Positions 23,301-35,300 of a stretch of DNA of 64,000 nt are shown in pieces. Both the position numbers and the translations under genes were made by a program. Source of the DNA: Gnetum montanum (Eukaryota; Streptophyta; Gnetopsida; Gnetales; Gnetaceae); assembly GCA_015680685.1 (NCBI GenBank), contig MNCI01009586.1:60727-124726 (forward strand), written 5' to 3'. Position 1 is the stretch's first letter. Every line of letters starts with the position of its first letter. The notes under the pieces are model-generated. The model was not told where the DNA came from. It saw nothing but the letters and a program-made list of their open reading frames with translations, and ran no database searches.

Positions 23301-26300
23301 ACAGGCAAACAAGATTTTTCTTTGCCATGGCTAAGACACGTGGGGGGAGCCAACCATGCTGTCTTCGCAATTAGGATGGGGAGACTATTGATGAGTTGCA
23401 GAAAATCGCAAATGAACTGATGCAGTATTGGGGGAAGATCTGGGCCAAACGTCCCACCAGGGCCATCTCTGTCCACGTGGCGCGAGTGTTGAACGAGAGG
23501 GACAACATGCGGCTGCTGGCCCCTTTCTCGTGGCAGGAACTCACTGCCACTATCAACAGCATGCTGGGAGGAAAAGCGCCTGGTCCTGACGACTGGAGCC
23601 TTGAGTTCTTTAGGACGTTCATGGATATTGTGGGCCCCAATATCCTAGATGCGTTCAATCTCATGTTGGCCAGGAGGTATGTTCGGAGGGAACTCAATTG
23701 CTCCTGCATTGTGTGCATCCCGAAACAATCAGATGCACACCGCCTTGAACACTTCCACCCTATCGGTGTATGCAACGTACTCATTCGACTCTTCTCCAAA
23801 CTGCTGGTGCATAGGCTTGTGCCACTTATGCCCAGGCTTGTGGGGATCAACCAGGCAAGCTTCGTGCAGGGTCGGACCATTCAGGACCAGGTTCTCCTTA
23901 TGCAGGAGGTGCTTCACTCGCTTCGAAGTTCGGGCTTCCCTGGGCTGTGCCTCAAGCTTGACATTACCAAAGCATACGACACACTCAGTTGGGAGGTTGT
24001 GATGTCCATTATGCAATTGAAAGGTTTTGATCCGCAGTTTGTCCAACTGTGCATTCACATGCAGTCTTTGGCCGGTTTCTCTTTCGACATGGGGGGGTGG
24101 TTGTGGGGTCTCTCCTCTCCAGGAAGGGGGCTGCGACAAGGGGACATGCACTCACCCCTTCTTTTCATCATCGCCATGGACTTAATGCAAAATTATTGCA
24201 GCACATCTGGGGTGGATGGTTTGGACATTACTAGGGTGGCATGTCGGGTTGAACACTATGTGGATGATACAATGTTGCTCAGTCGGGCAGCGGTCCCATA
24301 GGCACGGTGCATCAACATTGCTCTGTCTTGTCTGGCAGCTGAGTTGGGGTTGGAGATTAATCGGACCAAATCTTCAGCTCATTTCATTAATGTTGATGAG
24401 CAGATTAAAAGCCGGGTGGTGCAAATCCTGAATATCCTACTCGGGACGGGCAAGGACACTTATCTGGGCATTCCACTCTACCGGTGGGGGTGGAACATGT
24501 CGTGGGGGCCACTGTTGGAGAAAGTTGAGAGAAGAATGGGCCATTGGGCAAATTGTTTCCTGAGCCACAAAGGATGACTGCTTGTGGCAACGGGGATCCT
24601 CATGGCAATCGGCCGATTCGTGGCGGCCGTTGCCACCCTCCCTAACGCCATCATCAATAAAATTAACATGCTGGTCCGTGGCTTCATCTGGAAGGGGGGC
24701 AAAAGGGGGAGAAAAATCCACCTAGTCAATTGGGAGTGAGTTGCGTGCCCCCGTAACACGGGGGGATTGGGCATCACGTCCTTCGAAGACGAACTGATGT
24801 TGGGGTAGCAACGGTTGGTGCTTCGGTTTACGTGCCCGCACGGAGAACCGATCTAGTGGATTTGCATCATGAATGCAAAGTATCAACATTGGGAGGTGGG
24901 GGTGCGAGATTCTAGGCCTTGGCAAGCGCTGTGTCGGCACGTGCGTGCGATGAAGCCCAAGGGTGGTTGGGCCTCGAGTTGCGTGCCCTGCTGACTGCCA
25001 AGTACCCCCAAATCGTTGGCTGGCAGTAGATCTAGAAGGGGCGGTTGCTTGAGAAAATAAAGATCTTCCTCTGGTTGGTACGGATGGACGCGTTGCCCGT
25101 GCGAGATCTCCTGTGTTGGTGCGGGATCATGCAAAACGACACTTGTCCCAGATGCGGTGCCACGCTAGAAACAATCCAGCACTTCATTTACGATTGTGCA
25201 TGCATGCGTGCCACGTGGCGTGCGACGGCGGTGACCCCCCCGATGCGCCTCATCGACAATTCTTGGGCCACACTACTTTTATGGGTAGCGTGGAAAGCAA
25301 GAAATCACACTGTTTTTCTGCAGGAACGGCTCACCACCCCCCTGGCAATTGATTCTCCAAGCTCTCTACGTGTGGAAAGAAATCGAGGCGGTGATGGGAA
25401 TCACGCCAACATTTGAGCTAGACTACGCCGTGTTTTAGGATGATCAGGAACTCTGGCAGATGGTGACACAGTGCGGTTGGTGTGACCCTTTGCAGCGGCT
25501 GGTCGGGGACCCAGATTTAGTAGACGACACTTTCTTTTCCAACTGGGCCAACAACCAGACCTTTTTTTGAGGGCGTGAGATTCTTGTCACCGAATCCTCA
25601 ATTGCTAACTGTCTGGGGCTCCAGATCGCCAATGAGGTCATCCTGCCGTCTAGCCGTGGCCTGCAGGACACGGAACTGTTTTTCGACGGGCCCGTGCCAC
25701 GGACTAGGAGCCGACAAGTGCCCCGATCTTCTCTGCCCCATCTCTGGGCCCGGGCAGCAGATCTGGTGGACAGATTTTTTGTCCAGTCTGGCAATGGTTC
25801 TAGGGCCTACATTTTGCATTTCTACATTGTTTGAAATTAGGTCGCCAAGTCAACCTCCCTCGCTTTTTCCTGGAGGTCCTCTTTCTCAAGCGACGTGGCC
25901 GCCATTCTGGGTTAATTCTTGCCTTGTGGCGGGGGGCAGAGGGGGGGCAACACTCGTCGTCTTCTGCCCCCCCACGGGGGGCCCCTCGGATAGCCCCCTT
26001 GTTGCTGCCCCCTAGGCCCGACAGTCTCACCCGGCCAAGGGACTTGCTAGTCCTTGTGGGCTTCAACCTTTAGGTGGGGCCAGTGGACCCAACAGGAGCG
26101 GAGCCCCCCTGCTCGCCTCGACAAACCAGTTTCCCCCCTGTCGGAAACCTTCGGCCACAGGAATTGGCAGGAAGAGCTGTGGCAGGCCACGCAGAGGGCT
26201 GCAGATGAGGCGCGTGAGGTTGAGCAGTGGGAGTGGGAGGCCAAGTGGCATGAAGCCCTTGCGTAGGCCCAGGCCAACCTGGAGGCCTAGTTTTCTGAGT

Positions 26301-29300
26301 AGGAGCAGGAGCGGGTGAGGCAGTAGGACCTCATGGCTGAGGCTGCCAGGGCTTGGTTAATCGACGAAATCCGGGCCCAAGTGCGGGAAGAATTGACTCA
26401 GGAGGATGCGGCCCAAAGGGAGCACGAGCAGGCGGAGCGGGCGGTGCAGGAACAGCTTCAGGAGGAGGAGGAACAACGGCAACGGTAGCTCGATCATGCT
26501 CACGAGCACAACGCCTGACAATGGCTCAGAGGGGGGTGGTGCCCGTACCTCATCGTTGGCATCAGTTGTGAGAGCTCCTGGGGTGAGCTCAGGCACCATA
26601 TCCGTCAAACCTCGATGTGTTTTCATCTTGATGGGGGCACCTCGCCAACGGATCGGAACAGGCAGGAGTCGGCCGTGCAGGGTATCCAACAGGCGGCCAG
26701 TTTCATGGACACCAAAGACCACCGGGACACCCTGGATCTTCTCCATGAGCTAGAGCGCCCTCATTGCGCTTGCCGGCGGCTATTGATGAACCCCTAGGGG
26801 GGAGGGTTGGTCTCGGATCGTGGGCGGCGCTCGGCCCCCCCAGCCGTCGTCGCTTCCCTGTCCTCCTGCCCCCCCGATGTTGTCGTTGGTTCCACCCCCC
26901 GTNGTTTTTTCCCTCCATGGAGGGCCATTGCTGATGGTCGACGATTTGTAATATCCTGTACTATAGTGTTTCTTTCTCAGTAATATAATCCTGACTATTT
27001 TCTCAAAATAAAAAATAAAAAATTAACACTTTTGATTTCCTTTACTCCATTGGACTCATAGAAAGATATCAAAATTAGACTTGAGAAAGTATACAAATAA
27101 GACTGAAGATTTAGATCTAAGGATTAAACATTTAAGGGGGTCATTAAACCAATTCTAGCAAAAAACCAAGAATTCAACAATTCTTTAGATTCAGAAATCT
27201 ACAACATAGACATGGGTTCAAGGATGTTTTCACATTTTGTTGGAAGTACCAATCCTCAAATAAGAGATGCTTGGCCCTTTTTGTAAATCTTTATGCCAAA
27301 AATGCCCCAAATTGTTATGGGTACTTTTGAAATATTACATTAACAGCTCTCATCCATGTCATTTATGCCTGAGAGTGCTGAGGATGAGCAGAGAGATCCT
27401 ACAACAAAATCAAGAATCAACAATCCAAGATCTAAACAATAATCTTACCAAAGCATAAAAATATATTCAAGCCAAAAAATGAAGAAAATAAGATGAATCG
27501 AGATAATCGGCCATTGTTGTTCATCACCAAACATAGCAAAAGAAAATCTTGCCTTCTTGCTCACCAAGAGCAATTTATTAGTATGTTGGATGGCTGCTTA
27601 GCTCTGATTTTCTGTCATTTTGTTATCTTCTGTGGCATCCATATTCCTCTCTTGCTCATTTTTTGTTTCAATCACACAAATTCTTTTTCTGCTTTTTGTA
27701 GTAGCCACATCCTTCTTTTGTTGTTGTCCTTTCTTTTTGGCTACTCTCCCTTGTGGTTGTACCCTACATCTTTCTTTATATGCCCCCATCTTTCTGTCTC
27801 TCCTCTTTCTTGATACTACCAGGGAAATTCAAGAGATAATGGGTTGTTCCTTGCAACTAATTCTTTATTGGAAATTATTCATTCTTTTCTTTTTAAACAT
27901 TTTCCTTACCACCAAGCCATGAGTTTAGGTCTTTCCATGATCACTATTAAAAATTGATTAAAAATATATTTTAACAGGCTGTAGGTTCAATTGCCAGATC
28001 TGTAACTTCAACATTTTAGAATGAAATTTTTGCTAGATCTTATGTTCGATTCCTTTTGATCTAATATAACAGAAAATTGGCAATGATAAAATGTGCTTAC
28101 ATGATATCCATCTTCGTTATTTCTTTTTGTCTTAACAGCATAGCATTTCTAATTTTACCAGAAATAAATTTGCAGCTGTGCTTCATTTGAGAGTAGCATT
28201 CCTTCTTCTGAATTAGGTCATAAGATGCAAAGAAAGAGGTTTCAAAGTGAAAACATGATAAGTTGAAAGTCTAGGACATAAAACCAAGTAAAACACTTGC
28301 TCTTTTAGGCCATCATGAATGCAGAATTTTTTATTTTATGTTTATGACTTGTTATTGCATCATCTTACGATGCCTTGAAAGGTCATCACACAACCTTTTT
28401 ACAGCCATGGAGGGGGTACTTATATTCTAATGACTCATCCAACTCTAAAAAATAGTTCATCAAAAACATATATGACATTCCTCATGCTCATTATTTTAAA
28501 ATAAGACAATAATATACACAATATTCCTGATTCATAGGTCAGGTTTGTTGAACTTGATTCATAGGTTAAGTTCCTCAGTAATGAGATTTTTTCTTTTAAA
28601 CTCATTTATATTTTATCATACCTGTTTCAGCCCTTGAGGTACACCATAGAGTAGTGTTCTCTCTTTCTCTTTTTCTCCCTTGATTTTCCTGCTGAAGTAG
28701 AATAGAAATTATTTCCTTTCCTTCAAGCATTTCCAGCATGCATTTTAAAGCATATTTCTTATACAATAGACATTTAAACTTTTAAATATTACATGTAAAT
28801 AGAATGTATGGAAAACAAGCCAACACTCAAAATTTATTAATGTTCCAATCAATCACCTCTACCACAATCCAATGTCAATAGCAAAAAAATAAACACACAA
28901 AAAACATTGTAACAAAGGGTACACACAAAGACTATTACACTTGTCAATGTAAAAACGCAAGGAGAAGTGATTTGTTACACTTGTTGTTGAAGCATAGTAA
29001 AAATAGTGTTTAGAAGAGCCCTAGTATTTATGGATTTCATCAAAGGATTGAAATCCAATTTGAAGTTGAGGGGTTTGTCTCTTGTTATGAGCATCATGGT
29101 GATATTGGAACCTTTCAAGAAGAAACCTTTTAAAAAAGCATGGACTTTATTAAAGCAATGATCCATGAAATGGAAGGATGTCCTCAAGAACAAAGCCATC
29201 TGAAGGGCAGTTACCTAACCTACTATAGATCTCCAAGGCAAAACTTCCTAATAAGATATCTTTTTAACTTAATGATGATAAAAAATGCTCTTTTTTGTTG

Positions 29301-32300
29301 GAAGGAATGCCAGGAAGATAAGGAGTTTTGATGACAGGCATTCAATGCTTTTAAAAACACTTGCAGAAAGACTACGAGCGTTAACAAAGTTTGGACTTTG
29401 AAGAAATTAACATTGGATATAGGCTGAGGTGGTAGAAATGGGAGGAATGTTCCTAGGATAGAATGAATCACACTGATCAATAAATTCAAAAAGGGAGTCT
29501 TGTGGACTGTTATAGATGCCAAACAGATCGTCAATCAACCTTTTATGGTAAAGAAGATTACTGGAGTTCATTGTAGAGAAAGGATTCATCTTCATATGAC
29601 ACAAAAACAGGCAATCATAGACAATTCTGAAATTACTGCTCTTGGCAGTTTTTTGAATCTGTTTATAGCAAATGCCATCAAAGTCTACATAATGCTCCAA
29701 AGGATCAAAGTGAAAAGCTTTGAAATTGTTTCAATGTGAAAATGAAAAGGATTAGCTTGAAAGTAGTTCTCAACCACTATTCAGAGACAATAGATACCTT
29801 GGCCCATGGGGATGCTAGGATATAGAGATGCCACATCAAAATTGAAAACAAAGACATTTTGAGGTAAGACTTTGGAATGCAGATCATAGATCAGGGTAGA
29901 GGACTCCAACAATGAGATGGTCGAGAATTTAGGATCGGGAAGTGCAAGTAATGGAGTAGAAGTAAAACAAAATACATAGAGGGCACTTTTAATGGAAATG
30001 TGCGTAATGAAGATACAAAGATTAGACTCCAAAACCAGACTTATTCAATGTAAGCAATTCAAATACTTGGCATCTCTTGTTCAAATGGATAGTGAGATTA
30101 ACAATGGTGTAACAACTGGAATGCAAACAAGATGGAAGAAATGTTGGGATGCTAGTGGTGTGCTTTGCAATAGAAGAATCCCTATTAGGTTGAAGGGTAA
30201 ATTTTACAAAACTGCTATCAAATTTGTAATCCTTTATGGTGTGGAATGTTGGCCTATTAAAAAGCATCTGGCTTAATGCGTGCATATGGCAGAGATGTGT
30301 ATGCTAAGGTGGATGTTGGATGTGACTAGGAAAGATCAAATCTACAACTCTCTTAGGAGAAGTTTGAAAATAATATCCATAGATGAGAAGAGTAAGGAAA
30401 GTTTTGTTAGATGGTTTGGCCTTGTGCTAAGAAGACCATAAAATGTTTTTGTTAGAAGAAGGTGCTCTATTAAAGTTGAGGGGAGCCTGCAAAGAGGTAG
30501 ATCAAAACATGTTTAGTTTGCTTGCATAAAGAAAGACATAGAAGATTTTTCAACCAAATAGAAGGAAGGCGTAAGCATTCTAGGAGATGGTTAGAGCTTG
30601 GAAATTGAGATGTGTGTTGGAGGGCACTATTTGAGATTCTGTAGAAAGAAGTTGGGTGAGATGTTCCTGTTTGTTGCATAGAAGGTGCAGAGAGACACTG
30701 CTGTTTAGGGAGGCCTGGACAAAGTTTTGAGCCAGATGGCCTAGAGGCACTGGAAGTGGGATTCATTCTTTGCTGTTGCTGGCATAAAAAATATATACTG
30801 CAAACTTAAACCTTAAAACAATATTCAAGTTTGTAGCCCTTTCTTAAAGTTTGCAGACTATGGTTTTCACCATTTTTCTAGTAGCACATGTGATCTTGAA
30901 CTTTTTAAAATGATTTTTAAGTAGGCTGTTCCTATTTAGCGAGAGAGATGCATTTATGTTTATATTGATTGAACAAATTAGTATTAAATGTCTTTCAACA
31001 GTGTTTTTTTTTTGAGAAAATGTTAATTATGTTAGAATTAAGGCATTTCAGAAAGAAAAAAAATGTTGAGGATGTATTTGCATGGGTTCCATCATCTTTT
31101 GTTGCATTCAAAAAGTTAACCGAGATTTCAATCTACTAGGCTGCCGAAACACTTGACTTCTCATGAGGTGGTGGCCTATTATCTGACATTCCAGTAGTGT
31201 ACTTACCATTGAACTCTCCCAATTGTGATAATCAATTAGGAAATGGAAAGTAAACATTGTAAATAAATGTGCATTTGGTTAGATAAGCCATAATTACTAG
31301 GGAGGGAAGAGAGAAAAGCATGAGTAAGTACACCATCATCACCATGGTGTCTTTATCCCATCAATATCAGCTGACTTGTTAAAGTAGTCAAAGGTGTTAA
31401 CAATGATTTTGTATGGTTAACTATTTACCTGATGCCATAGCTTACATGTTTCCTTTTACTATACCTCCAGGTTGGCAAGTCTCTCAGCATACCCACTTAA
31501 GATTAAGGCTATAACTTGCAAACTACAAACCACATGCTCTAATCAAGTGAGCTATTCCTCACCCGGAAAGACAAAAATGGGGGGGGGGGGGGGGGGGGGG
31601 GCCCCCCCCCCCCGAAGGACAAAAACTCCACACCCCCTTAGGGGTTCGTAGGAAGCTGCCTGCAGGCACAGTCGGGGCGAATCAGCTCATGCAGAAGATC
31701 CAGAGTATTTCGGTGTTCTTCCGTGTCCATGAAATTGGCCGCATGTTGGATACCTTGCATGGCTGCCTGCCTTTTGTTTCTGTCGTCATTGGAGGTGCCC
31801 GCATCGGGGTGGCAGTGCGCCGAGGTTCGGTGGATGTATCTACGAAGTTCGCCCCAAGAACTTTCACAGCTGATCCCTAACTTGAGGTATGGGCACTGTC
31901 CCCCACGCAGCCACTGTCTGGCGTTATGCTCGTGGGCACGGTCCAGCTGCCGCTGTCTCTGCTCTTCCTCCTTCGTAAGCCGGGCCCTCTCCTCCTGCTC
32001 CGCCTGCAGTCGCTGTCTCCGGGACTCAGCCTCCTGTGCAAGCTCCTCCCTCACCTGGGCTCTAATCTCATCAATGAGCCGAGCCCTGGCAGCGTCTGTC
32101 ATGATGTCCTGCTGTCTAGCCCGCTCCTGCTCCCTTGCCCGGAATTGGGCCTCAATCTCGTTGCGGGCCTGGGCGAGGGCCTCCGTCCACTTCGCCTCCC
32201 ACTCCTTTCTCTCCGCCTCTCTGGCTTCCTCCACCACCCTCTTTCGTTGCTCCTCACTCCAGGCGGAGGTTGTAGGGGGGCTGGAGGTTTCTGGGGGGGC

Positions 32301-35300
32301 GAGGGTCGACCAGTCCTGCCGCGCAGGGGGGCGCCGCTCCCTCGGGGTCTTGCGGCCCCGCGTGACGCCAGCACCCCAAGTGCTCGAACTCTCCACCCCC
32401 CTCGAGGGCCCATTTTCATTCAGAGTTACAAAGCTTTTACTAAATTTGGCTGCTTTCTAGGTGAGTTCATTCAAGTGGTGTATTAATAAATTTTTAATAG
32501 TTTGGTACTTCCAAGAATTGATGTAAATTTGAATTAAAAAAAAAGGATCATCACTTGGAGCCTCCCACAAAACAGGGTCCTGAGAGGGTTGGTGGATGAG
32601 TGAAAGCTGTTCTCTTTGAGTGGGTGCACCTAGGCTCGAACCTAGGTCTTCAACTTAAGAAACAAGTATGTTACCATCACTCCAAATGTAAATTTGAATA
32701 GTTTCATGAAGGTAAGCTTCATTCATGATACATTCTAATAACATAGACAAAATCTAGGGAGCATGTCTTTCAAATTTCAGTTAATGCTGAGTCATTGTTT
32801 CGATAAGAAAGTTTATTATTTTCTATTGTCTTACGGACCGTACCTGTTAATTTTTTATGATTTTCCTAGCAATAGCCCTTTTAAAATAAGACAAGTTTTT
32901 TCCCCAGAGTATGAGTAGGCAAGTAATATTTACTTGTGTTACTTTTGATGGTGAGCTGTTTCTGCTAGAGTCATTCAGTTATTTGTTTTGCATAGCTAAA
33001 TAGAAAATTTTATTAACGAAATAAGATTTGAAGTACAACAGAATTGTGTTGGGATATTAATGATCAACCAAAAGGCAATCTAAGATCAATTATATAAGCT
33101 ATCAAATTTAATGACATTGATAATATCAAAAATAAAACAATCATGTCAAGGTACCAATCCATTACTACCATTAGAATTAGAAATTATAATATTATAAAAT
33201 TTAAGACAATTTTGTTAGGGGCCATCAACAATAACAGACTCTGCTATGTGTTACCTTCAACTATCCATTGGACTTCAGATTTTTTTCATTATCAGTTAAA
33301 CCAGCATTTAGCACAATGGAAACAAGATCAGTCACATATCTAAAGTCATAATGAAACACAAGAAATTAAAAGTAAGTCCCAAGCCCCTATTAAACCAGGG
33401 CAAATGCTCAGGAAATCGATTCCATTACCCTTAATCTCAATTTGTACATGTGGTTCCTAGGGTCCATCAACACTAGCAAGCTCTATGATTGGGAACAAAA
33501 ATTAGCATGATAGATTAGTATATCGGAAACAAAATCAACCACAGATCTAAAGCCATAGTGAAAGGTGGAATACTGAGAGTGAGTCCTAAGCTTCTACTAA
33601 ATCTGGGCAACTGCTCAGGAAGTCAATTCTATTACCTTTCATCTTGATTTATACATGGTTCCTTGCAATCTAAACCAAGGTTCATTGAACCTATACCTAT
33701 TCTCCCATCACCTAGAAACTTCTCAAAAAGTTTGTTGGCTAATACTGTTGGCATGGCTGTCTATTCCAACATATTTTATATTATCTTTTTAACTTGTGCT
33801 GATAACCATGAATCTACATCCAGATTTCTTTATATCCCTTAAAAAGTTTGATGACTTCATTCAATTAGCTTGCTTTCAGATTATGTGAAAATGTTTTACC
33901 ATGCTCTTTATTTCTCAAATGTTAGCATTCGCTTAATTAGCTGATATATAATAGTTTATACCTTGGATAATGCTTGGGTTATTTACACAGTTAATTTTAT
34001 TTCTATTGTTTCCGTGAAATAATTTTAGGTTTGAGATAATGCTTTATAAATTGGAAATCATGGATCACAAGGCCAGAGAGAGAGCAATGGGATCAGTAGC
34101 AACATTAGGACCGATTGTGTCAGTGATGCTTCAATTTGATCATGCTGCTGAGGTAATAAATTTTGATAGCTTGCTATTTTTTAATCATAATAAGATGGTG
34201 GTGGAAGGTCTAATTCCTCAGGGATAGAAATTAAAAACAACAATTTTTAGACCTTCTTGATATGGGCATGGTACGATGGTCAGTTTATTGTGCTATGTAA
34301 CAATGCATGCATCGTATGATTTGTACCTTATGCATGTTCTTACAGTTTCGCATATCTTAAAAGTATTACCTCATAATTGTGCTAATTCTTTCCTTCCAGA
34401 GCTCATATATCACTTGTACTAGGACTCTGATCCAAAATATTCAATTTTTAAGGAGTTTGGAAGCTTATTTTGATTTTCATGTTTTTTGTTTTTTCAAATA
34501 AATAACAAGAAGATTTTATTAATAATAAAGTTTCACACTATAACTAAAAATTTTGGAAATATTAGAGATCAACCATGAATCATGATGGTGTTTATTGCAT
34601 AATCCTTCAGTCAAATAAAAATAATAAACAATGGTTAAACTATTACCCAAATGATACCAATCATTACCCGAAGCCACAATGCTCATCTTGCTAAGCAAGG
34701 TCCCAAGAGGGTTGTTAGATGAGCAAAAGCCTAACCTCTTTGAGTGACTTTGTTCAGACCCTAATGATACCAGTCCATTTAAATCTTGATTTACAGCTTT
34801 AATTTCGCTTGTTTTAAAGGTTCCTTAACTTGAATTCTATACTATGTGAGTCCCATTCTTTTTTCAGCCTTTCACTGTGAACCCACCATTCTTTCTCTAG
34901 GCTGCTTTTGGCATACTCAACTTTTGTGATTTATTTTTTTCATGTTCCAAAGATATGTGTGAGGAATTTGTGTCCTGCCTATGTCCAAGACACTGCCAAA
35001 CCTTATAAAGATTTCATCATTATAGAATGCTGATTTACGTCTGCCCAAACTTTATTCCAAATATAAGCAATTATAATGCAACGGATAAATATAATTACTG
35101 TCATTGTTTATATCTTTACAAAAGCTCAACATTTATTAAGAGCTCTTGCAAGAAATACTTTCTTGTCTTAGTTTAAATAGGATTTTTCTTGTCCAAATCC
35201 ATACTGTGTAGCTTAACAAGACTATGCACGTTGTAGATTGAACCACAGGAATAGTTGCTTTGCAGAATTTTAGGGATAGTAGCTGATTTAAACATCTTTA

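Larger units (their letters stand above)
20773..27019 (+). mobile_element. LINE-A: full-length L1-type LINE with J-domain extension (contains a sequence gap)
   Basis: Flanked by an 11-bp duplication AAATTAACACT (20762-20772 and 27020-27030) and ending in an A-rich tail AAAATAAAAAATAAAAAAT. In order: Q/E-rich leader and DUF4283-like ORF1, a 406-base N run (21841-22246), APE endonuclease, reverse transcriptase, zf-RVT, a PF20167-like region, a coiled coil, and a C-terminal J-like domain ending CACRRLLMNP before a stop at about 26797. The copy is GC-rich against AT-rich flanks. Many stops are TAG where the sister copies have CAG (Gln). It sits in EPL intron 3 in the same orientation as the gene. 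Confidence 0.92.

Noticed and set aside
27493-27922. 100-codon hydrophobic frames
   Set aside because: Low-complexity translation of T-rich DNA; no start context, homologue or motif.
31723-32486. 245- and 186-codon plus-strand frames opposite the LINE-G J-domain ORF
   Set aside because: Ser/Cys/Leu-rich translations of the antisense of a GC-rich coding sequence; no family motifs. The minus-strand frame carries the conserved domain.
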